A stretch of DNA of 25,125 nt from Triparma columacea (taxonomy: Eukaryota > Sar > Bolidophyceae > Parmales > Triparmaceae), in the NCBI GenBank assembly GCA_030267965.1, contig BRYA01000295.1:32054-57178 (forward strand), written 5' to 3'. The notes beneath the pieces were generated by a model. The model saw nothing but the letters and a program-made list of their open reading frames with translations. It made no database searches and was not told where the DNA came from. A program made the position numbers and the translations under genes. Of this stretch, positions 10,329 through 20,477 are shown in pieces; within the stretch, counting starts at the first letter, position 1; each line of letters starts with the position of its first letter.

Positions 10329-13146
10329 TCACAAAGCCCCGTCCCTCCCCTCCCTGTTCTCCATCCTCCTGACCCGATTCATGAAATCGTCCTCCTTCTG
10401 GGCCCACTCGCTGACCTCCCCCCCGACCCTCATCTCCCCCACTCTCAGCTCGTCAACCTGCTTCCTCAGCCCCGCCAGAAACTCTCTGTTGTAGCCCTCG
10501 ACATTTCTCGGGTCGGCGTTGATTCCTGATCCCCCCCCAAAACTGCCCACTCCTCCCACCTTGGCCCAGGCCATCCTTCCGCCCTCCGTTTTACTCACGC
10601 TCACGGCGCTGTTCAGTTTCATGTTGAGCTGCCTGTTGTTGGTCTGCTCCCTTAGGAGGGCCATCTTCTCGTGCGCTATGGCCACCCTTTCGTCGTCAGC
10701 CTTCCTCCTCTCCTCCGCAATTCTGAGCTTCTCCACGTCGAGGCTCTGCTTCGCCGCAAGCGCCTGCTTCTGTGCCGCGAGCCCCTCCATCCTTATCCTT
10801 TCGGCCTGTTCCATCTTGCTCTCGGCCTCTGCCCCCTTCTCGTGCACCTGCTGCGCGAGCCTGTGCAGCTCCTCCTGCATGTCCTGGAACCTAAGGGAGT
10901 CCTCGTCTAGCTTCGCCCTAACCTTATCGAGGTCCAGCCTGGTCTGTTCGGCGTTCATTATCTCGGCCTTTGCTGCCTCCTGCCTCTGCTCAAAGACACT
11001 GACGTCCCTGATGAGCATTTGCCTTGCCTCGCCCAGCCTCTTCTCCTCCATGCCCATATCCTCGACCTGAGCCTCGGCGGCCCTGCTCGCCTCGGCCTGC
11101 AGCCTCGAGAACTCGGCCCTCTCCCTCCCCAGGGTGGCCCTCCCCCTGTCGATCTCCTCCCTCCTGATGGAGAGGTCCTCCTCCATTTTCCTCTTCTCGA
11201 CTTCGAAGGCCGCCCACCTGTCAGCGATCTTGCTTCTCTCCTCCTGGTTGGCCTCGAGAAACATCTTCCTTTCCGTCATCAGACTCTCTTGGAGACTCTC
11301 CAGCCTCTTGTGTTCACCCTTTAACCTCTCCCGCTCCTCAATGTTCTGGTTCCTCAGCGCCCTCATGACGTCCTCGATGCTTCCTATGCTGCCCTGCAGT
11401 CTGGCAGCCTGACTCTCGCTCCTCTCCATGCTGCGACGACAGAAAGGTTGCGTTGGTGCTTAGCTCAGAATTTTTTTACATTTTGTGGTTTTACTTCTTC
11501 ACTTCTTGTCCGTTCTCACCTCTCCTTCGCGTTCTTCTCCATCTCCCCTAGTAGCCTCTCCCTGGCCTCCATCTGGCTCTCTCTCCCGGCCTCGCTCGCC
11601 ATCTTGCTGGTAATCATCTGGTTCTCGAGGATCTTCAACGTCCCCGCTGTCTGCTTGATCTGGCTAGAGAGGCTCTCGAGGAGCTGCGCGTCTGCTCCTC
11701 TTTGCCTCACGCTGCGATGAGTGAGGAAATTGTTGAATTAGTTTGCAATATGGGCGCCTTCGAAGCGGGGTGCTGTTTTCGCGATGCCATTCACTTCTTT
11801 TGCCCGCTCTCACCTAGCGATCTCTTCTATGTGAGACCTCTTGAGCTCTGCGATGGCCCTCTGGTGACTCTCCGCAAGCGCCCGGGAATCGTTGTCGTAC
11901 TTGCGACGGCTCTCTGCGGACGTCTCGTTGAACTGCGCCTGCGCGAGAGTTCTCTCCTCCGTTGCCTTCAAATCCCTTGCGGCCAGCTCGCCCTCAAGCT
12001 TGATCCTCTTTTCCTCCTGTGTGATCAGCTTGCTTCTCGTGTCTTCCAGCTCTCCCTTGAGCCTTGCGATGTCGTCGCTCGCACTGCTCGCCTCCTTTAC
12101 GCTCCTTCTCGATCCCGCTTTGATCTCGGCGATCTCGGTAGCGTGCGCCCTGATGAGGGCTTCCTTCTCCGCCCTAAGCTGATTGACCTGCTTTTCGAAA
12201 CTTGCGTTCCCCCTCACCCCGAGATTGCCGGGCGTAGTGCGCGGGCTCACGCCCCTGCTGCCGGGATTCTTGCTTCCCCTGCTCCCAACGCCGGAGTCAT
12301 CGTCTGAATCAGAGTCCGAATCGCTCGGTAGGTTGGACTTGTTCGCCTCGTGTATCCTGGAAAGAGCAGACAGCTTTCCTGCGTCGAAGGAGGACATGGT
12401 GGCGGAGGAGTGCCGACGAGTGACACTATTCGACGAACCGCCAAATCCAGAGCTTGTGTTAATGGCACTGGATCTGTGACGATCGAAGCGAGTCACGGAA
12501 AGGGTTGTGTTAGTGAAAGAGGTTCATTTGTCATGTTGTGGTGATGCCAATTCTCACCTCCTTGCGCGCCTCTCGCTCCCCATGGTGGGCTTGTAACCAG
12601 AGCTTTCGTTGGTTGTCTTAGGGGTGGTAAGGGAAGAAAGGTTGGGCCTAGATGCCGGGGTAGGTGCCGGGGTAGGTGCCGGCTTGGGCGCGGACGAAGG
12701 GCCGGATGGGAGCATTTCGTCGAGGTCGAAACTGCTGGCGTCATCGCCGGTCATCTTGCTCAACTCGTCGACGCCATATTTTCCAGACTTATGGGAGGGG
12801 GGCGGGGGTTAGTAGATACTTGAGTGCCATCGCAATGCTTGCTCAATGTCCTCACCTTGCCAAGGCTGCTTTTGCTTCCCATGCTCTCCTCCAAACTGAT
12901 GTCGGCACCTCCAGCGTTGACGTCCGCAGAATCTTCCAAACCCAACAGGTCGCCCGCGGAGGATGACGCTCCAACTCCGCCCTTCTTCTTGGAGGCATTC
13001 TTCTTTTTGTTGTTGTCCTTGACCGACTTGGGCACAGGTGCATCTAGCAAAGACTGCATCTGAGAGTCCCAGTCGGTGGAGGAATTGATGCCCTTCTTCC
13101 GGGATGACGAGCCAAAGGACGGGGCTCCAGAGAGGGACGATGACAT
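10329..13146 (-). CDS. FBF1: FBF1-like coiled-coil protein (transition-fibre/distal-appendage family)
   Basis: Exons, in coding order, are 13146-12856, 12787-12558, 12473-11814, 11711-11520 and 11430-10329. The introns are 68, 84, 102 and 89 bp, all GT-AG and phase-consistent, with a textbook TACTAAC branch site in the first. The product is 824 residues. The N-terminus (1-173) is disordered, with DLLGL and FDLDEML acidic-leucine patches. From about residue 270 to 760 it is nearly continuous coiled coil rich in Glu, Arg, Ala and Gln. It ends in a Gly-rich patch followed by a short conserved-looking segment, EFLAGLRKQVDEL. This order (short acidic repeats, long coiled coil, brief C-terminal helix), and local similarity such as RWAAFEVEKRKMEEDL, match my recollection of Fas-binding factor 1. 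FBF1 sits on centriole distal appendages and gates the entry of transport complexes into cilia. Coiled coils align easily by chance, so the family call is moderate. The gene model itself is strong. Confidence 0.72.
12474..12557 (-). other. FBF1-like intron 2 carrying the CGAAGCGAGTC motif
   Basis: An 84-bp GT-AG intron. Its motif at 12484-12498 is the same as a 15-base stretch at 7906-7920, in the intron of the small coiled-coil gene, with one mismatch. In both introns the motif lies just upstream of the acceptor. Confidence 0.85.
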
Positions 13147-13392
13147 GATGGTTCAACACAAACAACAAGGGAAGGTTCGATTCGAATGAAGAGAGGGAAA
13201 GTGGGTTTGCGGGGTGGGTTTCGCGGGTAATTTGGTCGTTTAGGGAGTGTTTATGTTTAGGATGTGTACCGTGAGGGGTTGAAACGAGTGACGAGGGTTT
13301 GAAAATTGGTGTCACTGGCAGTTTGTTATGGATGAGAAAAGGTAGATTTGGGAGAGTCTTGGGAGTTGGCCGAGAAAGAGTGCTTATTGGCC
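13147..13392. promoter_or_regulatory. 246-bp putative bidirectional promoter between the FBF1-like and ARM-like genes
   Basis: Divergent ATG codons at 13146 (-) and 13393 (+) leave only 246 bp for two promoters and two 5' leaders. The frame of the + gene is open back to a TTG at 13348, but the first ATG is at 13393. I see no TATA box and no RFX-type X-box. Co-regulation of the two genes is an inference from geometry. Confidence 0.45.
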
Positions 13393-15748
13393 ATGGACGT
13401 GAAAATTGACGAGTTAGAGGACAAATTTGTAGGGCATGTTTCGTTTGGCACAAACAGTGCGGATAAACCTTCAACTCCCAAGAGTCCTAAACTGTCTAGG
13501 GCTGGCAAGAGCACGAGGAGCATAGCACAGATGCAGGCTCTCAGCTTGAAGGGTGATAAGTATCTGTTGAATGATACCATGAGAAAGGACTGGATCTCTG
13601 GGAAGGGGGAGGTGGCGAGCCACTTTAGGTTGCAGGGGGAGACTGAGGAGAGGGTTGGGAGGTTAGAGAAGGAGATGGGAGAGTTGAGGTATGAGCACGA
13701 GAAGGATGAGGCGAAGTTTAGGTGAGGGCACGTGCGAGGGCTGGGGGGGGGGAAGGTGGCGGGGGTAAATTATAACTGACACCTTCCCATGACAGAAACT
13801 CGGGCAAAAAGGTCAGGGAGCAGAAGGCCGCTGTGCGGCACAAGGATATGGACACCCTCATTCAGAAACAGGGGAGGGAGTATATGGAAATGGCCGAGGA
13901 GAGCACAAGGAGGGATTTTCACGTTATCAACAAGTACGACAGGGAGATTGAGTGGATGGAGAGGAGGAATAAAAAATATCACGATGAAAGGTTCGAATTC
14001 GCCAAGCCAGTACCGCGTATCTTGATGGTGAAGCTAAGGAGTTCTGCCAATGATCCCGCGTTGATGGTGAAGGAGATTTGTCGTAACAGTGGGTCCCCCC
14101 AGGTCGCTCAGGCCGCGTTTGAGATCCTCACTTTCAACCTCTACGCCAGTCCCCCTCCCTTCAAGCTGGCTTTGGCGTGCGTGAACTCCGGGGTGTGCGA
14201 ACAGATCCTCTCAGCCATGAGTGTGGAGGAGTGGTATGACAACATTTACCTGCAAGAGGTGTGCGTGGGACTATGCAAGGCACTGTGCGAAAGGAGCGTG
14301 GAGTGCAGGCTGAGGTGAGTGGCGGAGGCGAACGCAACAAACGCGGGGCAAGGAGCGAGAGACGAGGAACGAAGCGAGAGGCAAGGAGCGAAGCGACGAG
14401 ATAATGTTGGACTGGACCATTGGCAAGCCCGACGCCTCAAAAGTTCTCACCCCTCGTCACCACCCCCCACCCCCTTTCCCCCAGGTTCGACCACAGAATG
14501 GTTGCGTACCTGGTCCGCACTCTCACGATATACGCGAGCGAAGCCTCTTTGTTGATAAAGGCCCTCTCCGCCTTGTGCGCCCTTTGCGAACAGTGCCCCA
14601 AGCAGAGGGTTTGGGCGGCGTCGGTTGGGGCGGGGGAAAAGGTCGTAGAGGTCGTAGAGAAGTGGAGGGGTCGGGACTGGAGGGTGCTGAACGCGGGGTT
14701 GAAGTGCCTTGCCATGCTAGTGGTAAGGTGTCCGGAGGGAAAGTCCTCTGTGGGGGCGGAGCGGCTGGTGGAGCTAACCCTTTGGACGCTGTCGACGTAC
14801 TCCTCACCCTCCTCGTACGAGGTCGGACGGGTGAATGGGCAGGTGGTGAGGAGTTGCGTACAACTGATTCGGAACTGCCTGAGCGAGGACGACGGCGGAG
14901 TAAAGGAGAGTTACGAGTACAAGAGGTACTTGAGGAGGGGGGGATTGCCGATTGGGGAGGATTTGTTGGCGAACGAAAAGGCGGACGAGTTAAGGGCTAA
15001 GTTTTTAGAGAGGGGAGAGGGGGAGGGGAAGAAGGGGGAGGGGGGGGGGGAGGAAGATGGAGAAGAAGAAAATGTGGTAGAGCTAGGGGAAGGGTCAAAG
15101 TTCGCAGCATCGCTTGAGGTTGCAGGGGGGTTCGCCAAGATAATTGCAGCTGCCGAGTTCCATTTCACCGACGCTGTAGTCGTCGTGCTGGTCGTCAATA
15201 CGGTGCATGCCTACCTCTTCCAGCACTGCGGGGGTGCGTTCGAGGGGAGGTGGGTGAAGAAGAGGATTGAGGATTACAAGGAGGTCACGAGATTCCTGCT
15301 GGAGTGCCTCATGAGGTACAGGGGGAATAAAGTTATTGTGTGGGGTGCCCTTTGCAACTTGGTGGGGCTTTGTTCGGTGGATGAGAGGGTTATATTAGAG
15401 ATTGAACAGTTCGGGAGGGGGAACAGAGAGGAGGATGCGGACGAGGAGGATAGCATGGTACTTGATGAGGAGAGCTTGACTAGCGGGAAGCTTGACGGGT
15501 GCAGGATCATATGTATCGGGATGAAGGAGAACAGGGATAGTGTGCACTTGTTGGAGCAGTACTGCAGACTATTGATTGTCATGAGCAAGCAGCTGGACGC
15601 GAGGATGGCGCTGCTGAGGGCGAATGGGATTGATATACTGGACGAGAACAGGGAGAGGCTAGAGGGGACGAAGGGGCTGGGGGGATTTTATAGGTTAAGT
15701 ATGAACGCGCGCTTGGCGTTGGAGACCGGACAGCAGTTTTCGAGTTAA
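13393..15748 (+). CDS. Unassigned coiled-coil plus ARM/HEAT-like helical protein
   Basis: Exons are 13393-13721, 13796-14314 and 14485-15748, with introns of 74 and 170 bp (GT-AG, both phase 2). The product is 703 residues. I do not recognise the family. Residues 1-75 are polar with SPKLSRAGKSTRS-type phosphorylation-like patches. About 75-185 is charged and coiled-coil-like. From about 190 onward there are repeating amphipathic helices rich in Leu, Ala, Val and Cys, of ARM/HEAT character (for example LLIKALSALCALCEQCPKQR and VIVWGALCNLVGLCSVDER). An acidic, Gly-rich insertion at about residues 450-480, coded by a long G-run, interrupts the helical region. The protein is probably a scaffold. 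It shares a 246-bp divergent promoter with the FBF1-like gene, so a role at the centriole or cilium is possible but unproven. Confidence 0.84.
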
Positions 15749-15827
15749 GAGATGATTTTGGAGAAAATTTTCGGCTTAGTGTGAATTACTGGAAGGGTGT
15801 TTGACAAACCAAAAGAACGGTTCTATT

Positions 15828-15833
15828 TTTATT
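15828..15833 (-). terminator. AATAAA poly(A) signal candidate for the secreted-protein gene
   Basis: AATAAA on the minus strand, about 90 bp after the TGA of the gene at 15924-16313 and inside the convergent intergenic space. The hexamer is canonical in animals and looser in protists, so this is tentative. Confidence 0.35.
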
Positions 15834-15923
15834 TCGCTAGCATGCCCTGTAGGGGGTGAGGGGGGGGAGGAGAGGGCGAGGTGAGCTTAATGTGCTTCTA
15901 TATGACACTAGTAACCAAAGTCT

Positions 15924-16313
15924 TCACGTACGCACCCTCGCAAGGAAAGCAGCACCACCAGCCCCGACAAACGCAGCCCCGATTAGCTTCGCGTTGTCCT
16001 TGACGATCTTCATCCCTCCTGCCTTCTCGACTGCCTCAGCAGCGTCTGAGGTTTCAACCTCAACAGCCTCATCCTCGTCAGCAACATCAGCCTCAACAGT
16101 TGAAGAGGAGGAGGCGGAGGATGAATCTTCGGGCTCAGACGAGTCTTCATCATTGTTTGTGTCGACCTGAGCAGCGGAAGTGGCGGAGTCGTCAATTGTA
16201 GATGAGGAATCCTCCTGTGCGTTGACGAGGACCGATGAGGTCGGATCACTTGTAAGGAGGATTATTGTTAGGAGGAGGGATATGAGATAGATGGGACGGG
16301 TAAAGAGCTTCAT
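15924..16313 (-). CDS. Small acidic secretory-pathway protein with a hydrophobic C-terminus
   Basis: A single exon of 129 residues starting at the ATG at 16313. The frame extends further upstream only to a TTG. A clear signal peptide is present: two basic residues, then a long Ile/Leu-rich core (about residues 8-20), with a plausible cleavage after VNA at about 32. The mature part is dominated by Asp, Glu, Ser and Thr, with no Cys and almost no basic residues. It then turns to EKAGGMKIVKDNAK and a Gly/Ala-rich hydrophobic tail, LIGAAFVGAGGAAFLARVRT. The tail could be a transmembrane anchor or a membrane-inserting helix. A GPI signal is less likely because it ends in basic residues. I do not recognise the family. 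It could be exported, ER-resident or cell-surface. Confidence 0.75.
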   Translation of the reverse strand: MKLFTRPIYLISLLLTIILLTSDPTSSVLVNAQEDSSSTIDDSATSAAQVDTNNDEDSSEPEDSSSASSSSTVEADVADEDEAVEVETSDAAEAVEKAGGMKIVKDNAKLIGAAFVGAGGAAFLARVRT

Positions 16314-16841
16314 GATGATGGCACAGGGTTGGTGAGGAGGGGAGGCGGGGGTTGAGAGGTTTGAATGTGTTTTATTTTGTGGTGTCAAATCATGTGACCT
16401 GGATGAGAGAGCGTTTGATTGTGATGGGGATTGAAGTGGAGAAGAGCGGGAGGAGGTTAATCAGAGCTAAGATTAGTTACAGGTAGAGAGTAGGGGAGGG
16501 TGGAGGCGTAACTGGGGAGGAATTAATGTACGTAGTTGTTCTTTTTTCATCTTCTAAAGTTGCTTTTAAAGAGTATTTTGGGGTTATATGGGGTTGTTAC
16601 GTAGGTATAATCTGCTAGTAATGTTACATATATTGTTGGAGGAGTTATGCGTATTTTTGGCTCCTCGACGAGATTGTTTTCTATCAAAAAATGAACAAAG
16701 GGTTCGTGTCCGCAGTTGCAAAAAAAAAAGTGAGCTGGTTGGTGGGTGTCATCTTCTTTTCGTGCATAATATCTCTCAAAATTGCATACTTAGATCAATC
16801 TAACTCTATTTCACCTCCGCGCCCTATCAAAATAGCTTAAA
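16314..16841. other. 528-bp divergent intergenic region
   Basis: Between the ATG codons of the small secreted protein (-) and the aminotransferase (+). It is AT-rich in its right half (about 16540-16840), with an A-run at 16721-16729. It should hold both promoters. I see no convincing ORF, RNA gene or repeat. The last bases before the aminotransferase ATG are pyrimidine-poor and AT-rich, like a short leader. Confidence 0.55.
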
Positions 16842-18540
16842 ATGAAGTTATCCTTGGCTTATTTCACTCTGACCCTAGTCGGATCGTCGACTGCCTTTTT
16901 CACTCCTGTCCCTTCCACCCTTCCTACCTCCCTGTACTCTGCGACGGAGACCACGAGCGGTGTTCAAAGGAATGGAAACTTCGCCAAGCTCGCTGGTGGC
17001 TATCTCTTCCCTGAGATTGCCAGGAGAAGGAACGCGTTCTTGGAGAAGGTATGTCGGGGTGGGATGGGGTGGGTGGGGTGGGGGAGGGTAAAGACCCGCT
17101 AACGGAACCTTTGCGACGGAAATGTGTGAACGGAAACGTGTGAACTGAAACGTGCTAATGCTAACTCCCCTACTAATGTTACCCTTTTCCGTGACGCTCA
17201 TTCCTCCACCCTGTCCCATAGAACCCTGACGCCAACATTATCTCCCTCGGGATCGGTGACACTACCCAGCCAATCCCTCCCAACATCCTCAAGGGCCTCC
17301 TCGACGGCGTCGGCAAGCTCGGCGCGAAGGAGACGTACTCGGGCTACGGCGCTGAGCAGGGCATGGCCCCCCTCCGCGAGCAGATCAGCAAAGTCCTATA
17401 CGATGGCCTCATCAGCCCCGACGAGGTGTTCGTCTCCGACGGTGCTAAGTGCGACATCCAGCGCCTCCAGAATATGTTCGGATCCCAGGTCAGGTCCGCT
17501 GTCCAGGACCCCTCTTACCCAGTGTACGTCGACACCTCTGTGATGATGGGTCAGACTGGTGAGCTCAATGAAGCCACCAAGCAGTACGACAACATCTCGT
17601 ACATGGAGTGCAACGCGGAGAATGGATTCTTCCCAGATCTGGAGAACTCGGTTAGGGCAGACGTTGTTTATTTGTGCAGCCCCAACAACCCGACCGGTGT
17701 GGCGGCGACCAAGGAGCAGCTCGAGAATGCCGTGAGGATTTGCAAGGAGAGGGGAAGGTGAGGGGAAAACGAGCTGTCGAGGAGGATTGTAAAATGGCAT
17801 ACCTTGTTGCTATACGCATGATGAGCGAAGCTTCGCGTGACTTGTCGCGGAAAGAGTTTGTGCTGAAAGATGGCATGTCTGGGGTCATGTCTTATGCTAA
17901 CCACCCTTCGGTCATCGCTTCGCCTCCTCCCCCCCGCTCCCTCAAATATAGTATCCTCGTCTTCGACGCAGCCTACGCCCCCTTCATTCGCACCCCCGGC
18001 GTACCCAAGTCGATTTTCGAGATTGAGGGCGCCAAGGACTGCGCCATCGAGGTCAATAGTTTCTCTAAGTACGCCGGATTCACCGGTGTGAGGCTAGGGT
18101 GGACCGTAGTTCCCTCTTCGCTTAAGTTCAAGGACGGGACCCCCGTCAAGCAGGATTTCAACCGCGTCATGACAACCAGCTTCAACGGGGCTTCCAACAT
18201 TGTCCAGGCAGGCGGAATGGCCTGCCTCAGCCCCGAGGGCATGAAGGAGATCACGGAGCTAATCGACTACTACCTTGAGAACGCCAAGATCCTCTCCGAC
18301 ACCTTCACCAAGATGGGATACGACGTTTACGGGGGGACCGACGCTCCCTACATCTTTGTGGGGCTCAAGGGTGCAAGCAGCTGGGACACTTTCAGTGATA
18401 TCCTTGAGAAGGCTGAGGTCGTCACCATCCCAGGGGCAGGCTTCGGGCCGGGAGGAGAGGGGTACCTTAGGCTGAGCGCTTTCGCCCCGAGGGAGAGCGT
18501 CGTCGAAGCGTGTGAGAGGCTCAAGAAGGTGTTCTCGTGA
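16842..18540 (+). CDS. dapL: LL-diaminopimelate aminotransferase, plastid-targeted
   Basis: Exons are 16842-17048, 17222-17757 and 17952-18540. The introns are 173 and 194 bp, GT-AG, in phases 0 and 2. The product is 443 residues. It is a class I/II PLP aminotransferase of the DapL family (EC 2.6.1.83). That enzyme converts tetrahydrodipicolinate plus glutamate into LL-diaminopimelate in one step, bypassing the succinylase or acetylase route to lysine. Motifs: ISLGIGDTTQP near the substrate site, TYSGYGAEQG, SPNNPTGV, VFDAAYAPFI, and the PLP Schiff-base lysine at 287 in NSFSKYAGFTGVRLGW. Residues 1-18 form a signal peptide ending SSTA, followed at once by FF and a Ser/Thr/Pro-rich stretch. 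This is the ASAFAP-type bipartite presequence of red-derived secondary plastids, so the enzyme should act in the plastid stroma. Length without the presequence is normal. Confidence 0.96.
17825..17836. repeat. 12-bp perfect palindrome in aminotransferase intron 2
   Basis: GCGAAGCTTCGC is its own reverse complement and lies inside the 194-bp second intron. It belongs to the CGAAGC motif set seen in several introns of this window. In RNA the two halves could form a hairpin only with a very tight loop, so DNA binding or chance is as likely. Confidence 0.8.
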
Positions 18541-18782
18541 AGAGCGAGAGAGGGCAAAGGAAATGGAAAGGTAATCAGTTGTGAGGCTCACGTTTGTGGA
18601 AATACGTACATTTTTATTTGGCAAATGTCCTCCCTCGCGATAAAGAAGTATGTCGTGGGGGGGGGAATGGTAATTTTGGAAACGCAAAGTAACAACGTTA
18701 ACTTCAAAGTGATATCGTATGTCGTCTCTCTTTTGACTTTAAGTTACTCAAACATATTTTATCCCCCGTCCTATTCCACCCC

Positions 18783-20103
18783 TCAGAGGTCCTGGCCCTT
18801 GGTAACTGCCTTGATGACGCCCTCGGCGCCCACGTACCTCCCCACGAAAAACATCACGGTGGCAATGACAAGCAACTGGAAAAAGGAGAACCCCGACTTG
18901 GCCTTCTTGGTCTCCTCGGCGTCAGATGCGGATTTGGACCGGGTTGACGATCTGCTGGGTGCCTGGACGGCGGAGTCTTCGGCGGACATTCTTGCGGCCA
19001 TTTCCCTGTTCAGATCCCTCTTGGCTTGCTCGAGGGCGTTGTTCAAGATATCCCTCTCGGCCGTGAGGTTGACGGAGAAAGCGACGAGTTCGTCGTACTT
19101 CTTGCGGAGGTTGGCGTTGTCCTTGAACTGCTGCTCTGGCATGAGTCCCTCGCTCCCTGGCCCAGTGGAGTTGCTCAGGCCTTCCCTAATTCGGTCGCTT
19201 GCTGCAGACACCGACCCGTAGCCTCCCGAAGAGTTGTTGGTGGTGGTGGAGAGGGATGCTGTGTCGACCGTGTGCTTCACCTGGAGCTTTTTATTGGAAA
19301 TAGCGGCCTTGTCGGTTGCGGCCTCGCGCCACATTGTTGTGAGTACATCCGCGAACTGAGGGGGGGGCGTGTGAGGAGGCAAGTGAGCATGGTGTAGAGG
19401 AGCCTAAAGGATACAGGTAACATGGTACATGGTTGGATCTCTCGCTTCGCTTCGCTTCTCCCATTCACCCTCTTCCCCCCTCTCCCTCCCCGCACTCTCA
19501 CCTCCTTCGCAGTAGCATTGGACTTGGTAGACTCGTAAAATTCCTCCTCTACCACCTTAGACTGAATGAGGAACTTGTCCTTCGACGACTCAATAGCCCC
19601 AGGGCCGATCTGCTCGAACTCATTAAGAAGAATTTGCTTCTCCTTATCAACGAGGATTATGGTCACCTCCTCAGACTGACCGTGCTTTATCAGACCCTGG
19701 TTTGGGCGAACAAGGTACCGGCGTGGTTGAGTTGTCTTGACCTGGGAGGAGGGATGAGCGTGGAATGTAAGGGGGGGGTCAGATTGGCAATGGGAACGGT
19801 GGATCCCGGGATGGTTTGTGACATTTTTTGACACCATTGAGACCCCTCCAAGGACCTTGATGTGCAGACTAGACCTGCATCGTAGTCATCATTCGATAAC
19901 CCCCTTCCGCACCCCTCCCTCCGTCAAGCAACTGCCAAGTCAACAAAGTGGGACGGACTGCGTTCACCCACCTTAAAAGCATAAAATTCATGCTGAGAGT
20001 TATTTGTTAGAGTGAGGATCGACTTAGTGGGGGGAGCTGTGGACTTGTCGGTTCTCTTCAGGGTGAACCCGATCGTCGATTCGGGGTTTATCGAAAGACT
20101 CAT
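18783..20103 (-). CDS. VAP: VAP: MSP-domain, coiled-coil, tail-anchored ER contact-site protein
   Basis: Exons, in coding order, are 20103-19972, 19741-19502 and 19355-18783. The introns are 230 and 146 bp, GT-AG, both phase 0. The product is 314 residues. Residues 1 to about 125 are the MSP domain. The FKVKTTQPRRYLVRPNQG segment (43-60) is nearly the same as the FFAT-binding surface of animal VAPs, and FLIQSKVV fits the C-terminal strands. A Ser/Thr/Gly-rich linker and a coiled coil (about 190-245) follow. A C-terminal membrane anchor lies at about residues 284-305 (FFQLLVIATVMFFVGRYV), so the protein is tail-anchored in the ER. Established role: VAPs recruit FFAT-motif proteins to ER contact sites for lipid transfer and trafficking. 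All three VAP modules are present and the length is close to that of the family. Confidence 0.95.
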
Positions 20104-20160
20104 TCACTAGGAAAAATGGGGTGAGGGCATTCGAATGACCCATCCTCGCTGAGAACTTGA

Positions 20161-20477
20161 TCAATTCTTTTCGTTTCCTTGTGAGTTGTTGCTTTGAATT
20201 CCGGTGACATCGTCTTGTTTTCGCACCTCGGAGATAACTTTGTCTCTCAAACTCGGCTTCTTGTCCGATGTACGTCCCTGAAACAGGAGATTTAGAGGGG
20301 GCTGCGTAGGGCCAGAACTGGCAACAACAAGGTGCAATTTTATGCCTTCTCCCGTGTCTTTTGGGATTATTATGGCTGTCTTATTCTCTTTGTTGCACTC
20401 ATCCCTCTCGTTATCCCCTTTTTGGCCATAAAATCGACGTGAGGGGGTTGAATTCCCTGAGATGCTTTCGATTCTTC
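20161..20477 (-). CDS. Doubtful unassigned exon(s) upstream of VAP
   Basis: An open frame ends at the stop at 20161-20163, only 57 bp from the VAP start codon and on the same strand. It has no ATG near its upstream end. It begins naturally at an acceptor (TTGTCAG) near 20478, so it would be a 3' exon of about 105 residues. A second acceptor-like site (CTGTTTCAG) lies near 20281-20289. The peptide is polar and unrecognised (NKENKTAIIIPKDTGEGIK, RTSDKKPSLRDKVISEVRKQDD). An upstream piece at about 20524-20615 could join through a GTGGGT donor, restoring frame, but no ATG can be tied to it. It may equally be part of the VAP 5' leader. Confidence 0.28.

Noticed and set aside
13165..13185. tRNA T-arm-like string GGTTCGATTC
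   Set aside because: The flanking bases do not form a T-stem, and no acceptor, D or anticodon arms can be folded around it.
13348..13392. Start of the ARM-like gene at 13348
   Set aside because: That codon is TTG. The first in-frame ATG is 13393.
14404..15000. Long plus-strand open frame in another phase over the ARM-like gene
   Set aside because: It is out of frame with the spliced gene, starts inside intron 2 and has Gly/Arg composition typical of a shifted GC-rich exon.
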